From the NCBI GenBank assembly GCA_005773635.1, contig SXHN01000066.1:1-60732 (forward strand): a stretch of DNA of 60,732 nucleotides, written 5' to 3'. The DNA is from Actinomycetota bacterium. GTDB taxonomy: Bacteria > Actinomycetota > Acidimicrobiia > IMCC26256 > PALSA-610. The first letter of the stretch is position 1; every line of letters starts with the position of its first letter. The notes beneath the pieces are model-generated. The model saw only the letters and a program-made list of their open reading frames with translations, was not told where the DNA came from and did not search any database. Positions 43,040 to 51,341 of this stretch are shown here, one piece after another. The translations under genes and the position numbers were made by a program.

Positions 43040-44242
43040 TCAACGATCTTTCGTGAGCACGAGTGTGCTTGCCATGTGTCCGGTATAGCCGCCGTATACC
43101 GCAACTTCGCAATCTCGTACTTGCGCTCCCGCGGCGCCGCGCAATTGTTTGACGCACTCCACCACGTGCGCTATCCCCAACACATAAGCATGCGACAACA
43201 ACCCACCATGGGTGTTGTACGGAAGCGATCCAGTATCAAACGCCAAGGCACCCGACTCCGCCAACGCTCCCGCTTCTCCTTTGCCACAGAACCCCATGTC
43301 TTCGAGCTGCATCAGCGCGACGACGGTGAACGGGTCGTAGCAAGTAAGCACGTCAACGTCGGCGGGTACCACACCGGCCATCGCGAATGCGACGGGCGCG
43401 CTGAACACTTGTGGAGTAGTGGTGAATGCAGCTTGTTGCGCCCAATGGGTACCGCTCCCCGAATACCCTTCAGCAACACCCTGCACAACGATCGGATCGT
43501 GCCTGAGATCGCGCGCGCGCTTCAGCGACGTCGTCACGTACGCCGCTCCCCCGTCCGAAATGGGACAGGAATCAAAGAGGCACAGCGGGTCGGCAAGCAT
43601 GACTGCGTCGAGGTACTGCTGAAGTTCCAGAGTCTTTTCGTGGAATACCGCTCCCGGCGTGTGATTCGCATGGCGACGCAGTTCGATCGCGACGGCACCG
43701 AATTGTTCTCGTGTGGTGCCAAACTCAATCATGTGCCTCCGCATGATCGTGGCGAAATACACGGGTTGAGGGAAGAATCCGAACGGAACCTCAAGGTTCT
43801 GCTTCAGGGATTGCGCGGCATGCACTTCGCCGGGGCCCCCGGTCATCGAAGACCGTTGCGTTGCCCACGCGACGGGAAACACATTCAGCACGTGGCGAGC
43901 CTTGCCCTCTCCAATGGCCTTCGCCGCGAGGTACGGCGCGGTTGCGGCCCACGCCATCCCGCCGCCCCACGGTGAGGACCACATGTCATGGCTAGTGCCG
44001 AAGTGTGCGTGAAACTCGGCGACGCCAAACTCGCCAAACGTCCCCGAAAACGTCAGGCCGTCAATATCAGATGGTGTTAACCCGGCATCAGCAATCGCGC
44101 GTTCCGCGGCTTCAGCTCCGATCTGACGGGCGCTACGACCAGAAGCCTTTGAATACTCAGTCTCGCCAATCCCAACAATTGCAACCTGACCGGCAACATC
44201 GTCGAGAGGGTTGCTGTAACCCCAATCCAGGTTGGCCTTCAT
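43040..44242 (-). CDS. Thiolase-fold protein, Ltp2/SCP-x type
   Basis: A 400-residue thiolase-superfamily protein. It keeps the family parts VAIVGIGETEYSKASGRSA, CYDPFTVVALMQLEDMGFCG, LPYNTHGGLLSHAYVLGIAH and YGGYTGHMAST. The nucleophilic cysteine of true thiolases is absent (the loop reads PWGGGMAWAATAP), and the second active-site cysteine region reads AVYGGYTG. That is the state of Ltp2-type enzymes, which act as retro-aldolases on steroid side-chain CoA esters with a DUF35 partner. The adjacent DUF35 gene fits. Substrate is inferred. Confidence 0.87.
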   Translation of the reverse strand: MKANLDWGYSNPLDDVAGQVAIVGIGETEYSKASGRSARQIGAEAAERAIADAGLTPSDIDGLTFSGTFGEFGVAEFHAHFGTSHDMWSSPWGGGMAWAATAPYLAAKAIGEGKARHVLNVFPVAWATQRSSMTGGPGEVHAAQSLKQNLEVPFGFFPQPVYFATIMRRHMIEFGTTREQFGAVAIELRRHANHTPGAVFHEKTLELQQYLDAVMLADPLCLFDSCPISDGGAAYVTTSLKRARDLRHDPIVVQGVAEGYSGSGTHWAQQAAFTTTPQVFSAPVAFAMAGVVPADVDVLTCYDPFTVVALMQLEDMGFCGKGEAGALAESGALAFDTGSLPYNTHGGLLSHAYVLGIAHVVECVKQLRGAAGAQVRDCEVAVYGGYTGHMASTLVLTKDR

Positions 44243-44306
44243 ACATCGTGACCGTAGCGACGACGAGTCGCCCGTGTCAGATCTCCACCGGCGGCCGACG
44301 CGACGT

Positions 44307-44468
44307 CACGACCACCATCTTCCCGTGGTCGCGATCAACTAACGACGGCGTGAGTAAACCACGACCACCGCCACCCAACCACCCTCCCGTGGTCGCGATC
44401 AACTAACGACGGCGTGAGCGAATCACGACCACGGGCCACGGGTCGCCGGCCACGGGTCGCGGGCCACG
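44307..44468. repeat. Intergenic tandem inverted-repeat array before the amidohydrolase genes
   Basis: Two 48-base copies (44321-44368, 44385-44432; 64-base period, four mismatches) each holding CGTGGTCGCGAT at one end and CACGACCAC at the other. A further CACGACCAC is at 44307-44315. A 14-base unit GGCCACGGGTCGCC then repeats 2.5 times (44434-44468). No gene lies in this 264-base gap. Confidence 0.9.
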
Positions 44469-44479
44469 AGCTTCGGCTG

Positions 44480-44498
44480 ATCTGACGGGGCGTCAGAT
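44480..44498. promoter_or_regulatory. Perfect palindrome, probable TetR-type operator
   Basis: ATCTGACG-GGG-CGTCAGAT, perfect 8-base arms, 8 bases before the first possible start (44507) of the amidohydrolase-fold gene. CTGACG/CGTCAG dyads are a frequent type of TetR-family operator in actinobacterial lipid genes. A related half-site, GTCAGATCT, lies at 44276-44284 next to the thiolase-fold gene. Confidence 0.6.
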
Positions 44499-44506
44499 GC
44501 CTTGTT

Positions 44507-45394
44507 ATGGTCGATTGCATGGTGATGCCCACAGACATCGGCGTGATTGATTTGATGATCGGCTTCCCGATCGACGACCGCCGCCACTACTACGAGTTCC
44601 TCAAACCACAACTGCACGACAGGGAATCGAGAGAAGATTTCGAGTTCCCCGCGCAGTACATGTTCAAAGAGCCGCCGCATTTCGACGAGAGCGCAGACCC
44701 AATCGATCACCTCGTCGAGTTGATGGATCACTACGGCATCGCCAAGGGCATGATTGGCGCGCAAAAGGTCGGCGACCAGGGATACACGGCGATCAAACGT
44801 CACCCTGATCGGTTCTTCGGTTCGCTAGAAATCGACGCCAATCGCGGAATGGAAGCTGTGCGCGACATCATTCGTGCCCGTGACGAAGTAGGCATCAAAG
44901 CAGTCACGGCGTTTCCTGCCGGCATGAATCCGCAGGTGCCAATCAACGACAAGAAGATGTTTCCGATCTACGCGAAGTGCGTCGAACTCGACCTGCCGAT
45001 CTGCGTCTGCGCCGGAGTGCCCGGGCCACGAGTGCCGTTCGCGCCCCAATACGTCGGTCTCATCGATGAAGTGTGCTGGTACTTCCCCGAGTTGAAATTC
45101 GTCACCCGCCACGGCTGCGAGCCGTGGGCCGACCTCGCGGCGAAGCTCCTGTTGAAATGGCCCAACCTCTACTACTCCACCAGTGCGTTCGCCCCCAAGC
45201 ACTACCCGAAGGACATCATCAATTTTGCCAACACCCGCGGCGCCGACAAGGTGATGTACGCGGGTTATTTCCCGATGGGTTTGTCACTCGAACGCATCTT
45301 TACCGAAATGCCGAACGTAGCGTTTCGCGATCACGTGTGGCCAAAGTTTCTCAACGAAAACGCTCGGCGGGTGTTCAAGCTAGATGAAGCATGA
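44507..45394 (+). CDS. Amidohydrolase-2-fold protein, paralogue A
   Basis: A 295-residue TIM-barrel protein of the amidohydrolase-2 (PF04909) family, with FEFPAQYMFKEPP, FVTRHGCEPWADLAAKLLLK, YYSTSAFAPKHYPKDII and FRDHVWPKFLNENARRVF. The N-terminal metal motif HxH is replaced by IDLMIGFP, and the C-terminal SDYP-type Asp by MYAGYFPMG, so the usual metal site looks dismantled, leaving only H of TRHGCEPW. It may still hydrolyse or act as a decarboxylase-like scaffold. Start may be ATG 44507, 44519 or 44525. Paralogue B follows with debris between. Confidence 0.82.
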   Translation: MVDCMVMPTDIGVIDLMIGFPIDDRRHYYEFLKPQLHDRESREDFEFPAQYMFKEPPHFDESADPIDHLVELMDHYGIAKGMIGAQKVGDQGYTAIKRHPDRFFGSLEIDANRGMEAVRDIIRARDEVGIKAVTAFPAGMNPQVPINDKKMFPIYAKCVELDLPICVCAGVPGPRVPFAPQYVGLIDEVCWYFPELKFVTRHGCEPWADLAAKLLLKWPNLYYSTSAFAPKHYPKDIINFANTRGADKVMYAGYFPMGLSLERIFTEMPNVAFRDHVWPKFLNENARRVFKLDEA

Positions 45395-45406
45395 TTGCAG
45401 AGTGAA

Positions 45407-45487
45407 ATGCCAAGCGTTCCAGTGTCCGATCACGTATGGCCCAAGTTTCTTCGGGAAAACTCCCAGAAAGTATTCAAACTCTCATGA
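45407..45487 (+). pseudogene. 3-prime remnant of a third amidohydrolase-fold paralogue
   Basis: From ATG 45407 the frame reads MPSVPVSDHVWPKFLREN and eight more residues to a TGA. This matches the extreme C-terminus of both neighbours (MPNVAFRDHVWPKFLNEN; LPNVAFRDHVWPKFLREN), so it is the last 26 codons of a lost third copy. Its TGA (45485-45487) overlaps the ATG of paralogue B (45484) as ATGA, so it may now act as a coupling leader ORF. Confidence 0.9.
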
Positions 45488-46377
45488 CTGACGCACCAAA
45501 GAACAAGGCCTTCGAGGCGGCACGCGCCGACGGCGTAATCGACACCTTCCTCGGGTTCCCGGCACCGCGCGCAGAACAGGCCAAGAAGTTCGATTTCATT
45601 CGGGCGATCAGCAACGACAAAGAAACCCAAGAAATGGAGTTCCCTGCGCAATACATGTTCAAAGACAAGCCAATCTACGAAGAACTCGATGATCCAGTGT
45701 CGGAGACGCTCAAGCTCATGGACAAGCACGGAATCATGACCATGCTGCCGGGCATTGCCGAAAACGAGTCAGCGCGGCGTGCGTGCAGTGAGTATCCCGA
45801 CCGCTTCAAGGGCATGGCGAACGTCGACCCGAATACGGGCATGGAAGGCATACGAACCCTCGAGCGTGCGGTGAGAGAGGATGGCGCGATCGCGGCGCAC
45901 ACATGGGGCGCAGGACTCAGCCCTCAAGTCGCCACGAACGACAAGAAGATGTATCCCATCTACGCGAAGTGTGTTGAACTCAACATTCCTATCTTCATCT
46001 ACGCCGGTGTTCCCGGGCCGCGCATTCCCTTTCAGCCCCAGATGGTGGAACACCTCGATGAGGTGTGCTGGTTCTTTCCGGAACTGAAGATCGTGACTCG
46101 CCATGGTGCAGAACCGTGGACCGCGTTGATGTGCAAGCTGTTGTTGAAGTGGCCGAATCTCTATTACTCAACGAGTGCCTTCGCCCCGAAGCATTACCCG
46201 CAAGACATCATCCATTTCGCCAACACCCGCGGCGCTGACAAGATCTTGTACGCCGGGTATTACAGCGCGGGCCTGCACTTGGATCGCATCTTCGAGGAAT
46301 TACCCAACGTCGCGTTTCGAGATCACGTGTGGCCAAAGTTCTTACGCGAAAATGCGCAACGAGTGTTCAACATTTAA
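45484..46377 (+). CDS. Amidohydrolase-2-fold protein, paralogue B
   Basis: A 297-residue paralogue of the preceding gene with the same landmarks (MEFPAQYMFKDKP, VTRHGAEPWTALMCKLLLK, YYSTSAFAPKHYPQDII, YAGYYSAGLHLDRIFE). It too lacks the N-terminal HxH (VIDTFLGFPAP) and the C-terminal metal Asp. The start is ATG 45484, overlapping the vestigial frame; an ATG at 45436 is in frame but reads through the remnant in a different register. Tandem duplication with loss of a middle copy is the simplest history. Function unknown; proximity to thiolase/DUF35/CoA-transferase genes suggests acyl-CoA or sterol catabolism. Confidence 0.83.
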   Translation: MTDAPKNKAFEAARADGVIDTFLGFPAPRAEQAKKFDFIRAISNDKETQEMEFPAQYMFKDKPIYEELDDPVSETLKLMDKHGIMTMLPGIAENESARRACSEYPDRFKGMANVDPNTGMEGIRTLERAVREDGAIAAHTWGAGLSPQVATNDKKMYPIYAKCVELNIPIFIYAGVPGPRIPFQPQMVEHLDEVCWFFPELKIVTRHGAEPWTALMCKLLLKWPNLYYSTSAFAPKHYPQDIIHFANTRGADKILYAGYYSAGLHLDRIFEELPNVAFRDHVWPKFLRENAQRVFNI

Positions 46378-46378
46378 T

Positions 46379-47239
46379 TCACTCAGGAAGCGCAGGCGCA
46401 TCGACGCCAATGAGCGATTCGATCTTCGCTGCCGCGAGTTGCGACGCTACCTTTGAATAACGCCCGCAAAACGCGAAAACTCCGGCGCCATCGGCAACAA
46501 TCGTGTTGCCATTCACGAGGGCTGCTGCATCGGTGCACAACATAACAACGGCTTGCGCGACTTGTTCTGGAGTGGCAGCCAAGCGCATCGGATGAGTTTC
46601 GCGTTCGAGATCCATCGCGAATTCATGCAGCGGCCCCAGCATCTGTTGGATCGAGTCTCCGTCGATCCAACCCGGTGAGATTCCAACTGTCGTGATGTTC
46701 TTACTACCGAGTTCGCAGCCTAAATAGCGCACCATGGATTCCATCGCAGCTTTCGCACCGGCCAGCAGCCCGTGGCCAGGAATCCAAGTACCGGTGTCGG
46801 CGCCGGATACGGCGACGATCCGACCTCGGCCGGCGTTCAACATCATCGGCAGCGCCCTCGTGACCAGTTGATGAAACCCGTATACCGAAATTGCATAGGT
46901 GCGTTCGAGATGGCGGCGTTCGGCTTTGTACAGCGGACGAAACGTCGTGGCCGCAGCGTTGGCCACCACAATGTCGAGTGCACCCCAGGAGTCCTCGACC
47001 TGATCCATGAGTGTGTCAACCGATGCCTCTTCACCGAGATCTACCTGAACCACCAGCGCATCGCGTCCAAACGAACGCACTTGATCTGCCACCGCTCGGG
47101 CACCTTGTTCGTCGTTGCGAAACGTCACCACCACATCCACCCCGTGCGAGGCGAGCATTACCGCGGTCGCGGCACCCAGCCCACGCGATGAACCAGTCAC
47201 AAGCGCTTTACGATGATGCAAATCAAAAAGTTCGTTCAC
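46379..47239 (-). CDS. SDR-family protein, FabL-like, without the catalytic Tyr
   Basis: A 286-residue Rossmann protein. VTGSSRGLGAATAVMLA is the nucleotide motif and VANAAATTFRPL follows strand 4. The active-site segment reads VSGADTGTWIPGHGLLAGAK: K is present but the Tyr expected four residues before it is Leu, and the FabL-style Tyr seven residues before it is His. Overall layout (MESMVRYLGCELG) is close to enoyl-ACP reductase FabL. It may be an altered enzyme or a binding protein. Convergent with paralogue B, ending one base after it. Confidence 0.82.
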   Translation of the reverse strand: MNELFDLHHRKALVTGSSRGLGAATAVMLASHGVDVVVTFRNDEQGARAVADQVRSFGRDALVVQVDLGEEASVDTLMDQVEDSWGALDIVVANAAATTFRPLYKAERRHLERTYAISVYGFHQLVTRALPMMLNAGRGRIVAVSGADTGTWIPGHGLLAGAKAAMESMVRYLGCELGSKNITTVGISPGWIDGDSIQQMLGPLHEFAMDLERETHPMRLAATPEQVAQAVVMLCTDAAALVNGNTIVADGAGVFAFCGRYSKVASQLAAAKIESLIGVDAPALPE

Positions 47240-47276
47240 GAGCTCACCTTAGAATGGCGACAGTAGGGTGTGGCAT

Positions 47277-47657
47277 ATGTTCATCATCTGGGGATTTCGC
47301 AACAAAGTCCACGACCACGGAGCAGCGATCGCAGCCACCTGCCCTCACTGCCATAATTCGATCGTTCTCAACCACCTTCAAATCCGGCGGTGGATGACAA
47401 TCTTTTTCATTCCGCTGATCCCGCTCGGCAAGGCGCGGCGGGTGCTCGTGTGCCCGATTTGTCAATGGTCCCGAGACGTCCCCAATGCGGCGGCCGATCT
47501 CACCGAAGAGATGGGCATCATTACCAAGCAATGGCAATCCGGTGGGCTCGACGACGCTTCATACAACCAAAGAGTTGAGGCCTATTGGTCGTTCGCAACC
47601 CGAAACGGGTCGTCACCACTGCCTAACGACGCCGATCACATTGAGCCTCCCCAGTAG
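47277..47657 (+). CDS. Small zinc-ribbon membrane protein
   Basis: A 126-residue protein with two CxxC knuckles (TCPHCHNS and VCPICQWS) forming a zinc ribbon, separated by a hydrophobic segment (MTIFFIPLIPLG). Such zinc-ribbon proteins with a buried hydrophobic turn are frequent and uncharacterised. ATG 47277 begins at MFIIWGFRNKV. The C-terminus is acidic. It overlaps the end of the convergent thiQ-like gene by 22 bases. Confidence 0.75.
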   Translation: MFIIWGFRNKVHDHGAAIAATCPHCHNSIVLNHLQIRRWMTIFFIPLIPLGKARRVLVCPICQWSRDVPNAAADLTEEMGIITKQWQSGGLDDASYNQRVEAYWSFATRNGSSPLPNDADHIEPPQ

Positions 47658-48664
47658 CACAGCACCGATTCGGGATTCACAGCAATCCTGACCACATCGC
47701 CGACGCGCAGATTCGGCGCGCTGTCGACGTATACCATCGGGCCGCCCCCGACCTGGATCGCGGCTTGCGACCTGTCGCGGTACGGGGCGATCGACCGAAC
47801 GATCGCAGTGCACAAGCCTTGGGCGTCGATCGAAAAAGCGTCAGGGCGAAACACCACGTCGACACAACGGTCACGAACATGTTCCAAATGCTCGGGTGCC
47901 GCCACTGTCATCCACCCGCAATCAATTACTCCCTCATGCGCAGTCGCCCGTATTGCCGTGCCGAATCCCAGCGCCTCGCATACTGCTGTCGATTCCGGCC
48001 GACTCCAGACCTCAATTGGTGAACCGAGTTGTGCAATGCGCCCACCGATCAATACAGCAATCCGGTCAGCGATCATAAACGCTTCGCTGTGATCGTGCGT
48101 GACGAGTATTGCCGCGATCGAATGGTGGTGTACAAGGTCACGCAGCTCAGCGGCCAAGCGTGCGCGCAGGGTTGGATCTAATGCACCAAAGGGTTCGTCG
48201 AGCAGCAACGCGCGGGGGGCTGGCGCCATAGATCTTGCCAATGCGACACGTTGCTGTTCGCCTCCAGAAAGTGACGAAATGCGACGACTTTCGAAACCAG
48301 CTAGACCCACCAGTCCCAGCCAACGCATGACCTGAGCGACGCGATCGCGACGCGAAACGCCACGCATTTTCAGACCGAATCCGACGTTGTCGGCAACACT
48401 CATGTGCTCGAACAGAGCGTGGTCTTGAAACATCAATCCAATTTGTCGGTTGTGTGCAGCGGTGGAATCAAGCGAACAGCTTCCCCAACTCACTGATCCG
48501 TCATAAGGAATCAAACCGCAGATCGCACGCAACAGTGAACTCTTCCCCGACCCGCTGGCGCCGAGCACCGCGACGATTTCGCCGCGCGACACTTCAAGAT
48601 CAACATCAGCAACCACGACCCGTGATCCGTAGACGACATTGAGATTGCGCACAGTCAACGTCAT
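47636..48664 (-). CDS. ABC transporter ATPase of the thiamine importer, ThiQ-like
   Basis: A 342-residue ATPase. Walker A GASGSGKSS, signature SLSGGEQQRVALARSM, Walker B LLLDEPFGALDP and H-loop VTHDHSEAF are present. After about residue 235 a TOBE-type domain (AICEALGFG region through GDVVRIAVNPESVLCYW) is added, so it is longer than enterobacterial ThiQ (about 232 residues) and looks like FbpC/PotA. ATG 48664 overlaps the permease stop as ATGA. It energises uptake of thiamine or its phosphates with the genes upstream, as judged by the riboswitch. Confidence 0.85.
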   Translation of the reverse strand: MTLTVRNLNVVYGSRVVVADVDLEVSRGEIVAVLGASGSGKSSLLRAICGLIPYDGSVSWGSCSLDSTAAHNRQIGLMFQDHALFEHMSVADNVGFGLKMRGVSRRDRVAQVMRWLGLVGLAGFESRRISSLSGGEQQRVALARSMAPAPRALLLDEPFGALDPTLRARLAAELRDLVHHHSIAAILVTHDHSEAFMIADRIAVLIGGRIAQLGSPIEVWSRPESTAVCEALGFGTAIRATAHEGVIDCGWMTVAAPEHLEHVRDRCVDVVFRPDAFSIDAQGLCTAIVRSIAPYRDRSQAAIQVGGGPMVYVDSAPNLRVGDVVRIAVNPESVLCYWGGSM

Positions 48665-50289
48665 CGATCTACCTCCAATCGGCCTCGCCGCTGGATTCCT
48701 GCCAAGCCAATCACAACACAAACAATGACAATCAACACAACAGAAACGGCGTATGCCGTCGCACGGGTCGACGCACCCGGACGCGACAACAATTTCGCGA
48801 TAGCGATCGGCATCGTTGGCGTATCGGTGCGGGCGATGAACGATGTCGCGCCAAACTCGCCGAACGAAATCGCCGCGGCGAATGCTGCTGACGTGCCGAT
48901 CGCCCGCCGCGCAACAGCTAGGTCGACATATCGCACAACTCTCGAAGGAGACGCTCCCAAAATTATTGCGGCTTCACGCGTGGACTTGGCGATGCCCTGA
49001 AACACCGGCAGCAACGTGCGCAAAACAATAGGCAGAGCAACAAGTGCGTGCGCCACGGGCACGAGTTGCCAACGATCGCGGACATCGATGGGCCGGTCCA
49101 ATGCGATGAGAAATCCGAAGCCCAACGTCACGGCGGAAACACCGATTGGCAACACGCTCAATGGCCCGAGCACTCGTGCGCCTGTCCATCGCCTTGAGAG
49201 TGCAACGGCAATCACAACGCCAAGAACTAGCGCGATTACCGTCGCCCATACCGCCATCTGTAACGATTGTTTGACGCTGTCGATTGGACTCCATCCAAAG
49301 GCCGATTTGCGCGCGAGCATGCGAAAGCCCAGTCCATCATCTCGCAGTGCGCGCTCGACAACAAACGTCAAAGGAGTTACGACGAACGCGATTGCACCGA
49401 TCATCATCACCACATCCGTTACGGCTGTTGCGCGCCGTCGGTGCAGCATTGGCTCGGCAACTCGTAGCTTGACCGCCTCAGATCTACGCCACGACCTCTG
49501 CGCGATCCACATCGTCGCCAATACGGCGGACAATTGAGCGATTACAAGGCCAGAGGCGCGATCAAGCGCCAATTCTTGCGTCGTGAGCCGGTAAATCTCC
49601 GTCTCGATAGTTGTGTTGCGGGGTCCGCCAAGAACCGCGACCACACCGAACGACGTCATACAGAACAAAAACACCACTGCGGCCGCGTTGACAACGACGC
49701 CAGCCAGTGCTGGCACTGTCGTTGCCTTCCAGCAATTCCAACTGCCGGCGCCAAGCACGCGAGCTGCCATACTCGGTCGCTCATCGAACAATCTCCAGCG
49801 CGGCCCAACGATACGCACGACGACCGCTACGTTGAAATACACGTGGGCGACCACGATGATGGTCGTCGTTTGTGCGATTCTCAACTCGCCCAGCGGGCCA
49901 GTCGCTGCGAAGAACGCGAGAAAGGCAATGCCAACCACAACTGTCGGCAATGCAAATGGCACGAGCACTAAAGCCCGCACAAGTGCGGCACCCCACGGGC
50001 GCCGACGTTCGAGTAAATACGTCAACGGCAGACCGATTGCCAACGAAACCAACGTCGATATCGTCGCCTGCCACAACGTAAATCCGACGATCCGCCTATT
50101 GCGCCGATTGCTCAAGACATCAGTCAGCGGCTCGAAGCGCAGTGAGCCATTTGCCCAAAGCCCTTGTCGCAATACGTTTCCAATCGGCCACACGACGAAG
50201 TAGACCAAGAGCGCAGCCGTAACAAGAACGACCACGATTTGACCGGCCCGCGTTAGCCGAGAACGAGTGCTATCCACTCGCGTATCCAC
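48661..50289 (-). CDS. thiP: ABC transporter permease, double-length ThiP/FbpB type
   Basis: A 542-residue membrane protein with about 12 helices in two homologous halves, each with an EAA-type loop (RPSMAARVLGAGSWNCWK; STREAAIILGASPSRVVRYV) that contacts the ATPase. ThiP and FbpB have this fused form. GTG 50289 or GTG 50277 may start it; either overlaps the thiB end. It moves the ligand delivered by the ThiB lipoprotein through the cytoplasmic membrane, driven by the ThiQ-like ATPase. Confidence 0.88.
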   Translation of the reverse strand: MDTRVDSTRSRLTRAGQIVVVLVTAALLVYFVVWPIGNVLRQGLWANGSLRFEPLTDVLSNRRNRRIVGFTLWQATISTLVSLAIGLPLTYLLERRRPWGAALVRALVLVPFALPTVVVGIAFLAFFAATGPLGELRIAQTTTIIVVAHVYFNVAVVVRIVGPRWRLFDERPSMAARVLGAGSWNCWKATTVPALAGVVVNAAAVVFLFCMTSFGVVAVLGGPRNTTIETEIYRLTTQELALDRASGLVIAQLSAVLATMWIAQRSWRRSEAVKLRVAEPMLHRRRATAVTDVVMMIGAIAFVVTPLTFVVERALRDDGLGFRMLARKSAFGWSPIDSVKQSLQMAVWATVIALVLGVVIAVALSRRWTGARVLGPLSVLPIGVSAVTLGFGFLIALDRPIDVRDRWQLVPVAHALVALPIVLRTLLPVFQGIAKSTREAAIILGASPSRVVRYVDLAVARRAIGTSAAFAAAISFGEFGATSFIARTDTPTMPIAIAKLLSRPGASTRATAYAVSVVLIVIVCVVIGLAGIQRRGRLEVDR

Positions 50290-51341
50290 TCGCTGCGATC
50301 GCGACCAATTGCGAGATAGTCAATGGTCACCGGCGACTCCGGCACCAAAGCGAAGTCGCTGAACATCTGCGGCAATGCAACCTCACGACGAGCAGGAAAG
50401 ACAAAGTTGCTCAATGGCAGCTCGCGTTGGAACTCATTCGACAACATGAACTCGACAAGCTGTCGGCCTGCCACTTCGTGTTTCGATCCCGCGAGGACCC
50501 CTACAAACTCGTATTGACGCACACATCCGTCATCGACGGCGGCAATCGTCGGTTTCGTCTTCGCGCCTTCAGAGTAGAACACATCGGCAGGTGGGCTCGA
50601 CGCGTAGGAGATCATGATCGGCCGGCTCCCTTCGCCTCCGCCCGCGGTGAACTCCGCCTGGTAGGCGATTGTCCAGTCATCAACGACCAACACATTGTTG
50701 CGTTGAAGTGCTCTCCAGTATTCCTTCCATGCGTCGCCCGGATACCTTTCTCGGGTCGCGATAAGAAACGCGAGGCCCGGAGAAGAAGTTGCAGGGTTCT
50801 GAACGATGGTTAAACCCGAATACTTCGGGTCCACAAGATCATCGAGGTTCTTCGGAGGCGCGACATCACGTTCCGCAAACCAAGCGGTGTCGTAGTTGAT
50901 ACAAACGTCGCCATAGTCAACCGGCACAACGAATCGGAGTGCATCGCCAAACTGGTCACGGTGCTCGGTATCGATCGCATCCAGCGCCCGATACGCACCC
51001 GGTGCAAAAATTTTCTGCTCGATAGCGCGAGACAGAAACGCGTTATCCACGCCGAAAAGTACATCAGCTTGGGGGTTATCGCGCGTGAGGATGGCTTTGT
51101 TGACCAACGCACCCGTATCACCATCTTGCAGCAACTTGATAGAGACTCCAGTTTGTTGCTCAAAGAGCTCAGCCATGCCTTGCGGCATCACAAACGCGTT
51201 GTGTGTAAGCAACGTGATCTCCGTCGTGACCGATGGAGATCGGGTTGACTTGACGCTCGTACCGCTGCTACCCGATGCACACCCAGCAAGCACCGAGACA
51301 GACACAGCCAACGTAAGACGTCGAATATACGTTGAGACCAT
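50253..51341 (-). CDS. thiB: Thiamine-binding lipoprotein ThiB/TbpA-like
   Basis: A 362-residue extracytoplasmic binding protein with a lipobox VLAGC at about 21. The pattern LLTHNAFVMPQGMAELFEQQ, VPVDYGDVCINYDTAWF, VQNPATSSPGLAFLIATRE, WTIAYQAEFTAGGGEGSRPI and ISYASSPPADVF follows ThiB proteins of thiamine and thiamine-phosphate importers. Start ATG 51341 overlaps the thiN stop by one base (TAATG). The upstream TPP riboswitch supports thiamine as ligand. Confidence 0.92.
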   Translation of the reverse strand: MVSTYIRRLTLAVSVSVLAGCASGSSGTSVKSTRSPSVTTEITLLTHNAFVMPQGMAELFEQQTGVSIKLLQDGDTGALVNKAILTRDNPQADVLFGVDNAFLSRAIEQKIFAPGAYRALDAIDTEHRDQFGDALRFVVPVDYGDVCINYDTAWFAERDVAPPKNLDDLVDPKYSGLTIVQNPATSSPGLAFLIATRERYPGDAWKEYWRALQRNNVLVVDDWTIAYQAEFTAGGGEGSRPIMISYASSPPADVFYSEGAKTKPTIAAVDDGCVRQYEFVGVLAGSKHEVAGRQLVEFMLSNEFQRELPLSNFVFPARREVALPQMFSDFALVPESPVTIDYLAIGRDRSEWIREWIALVLG

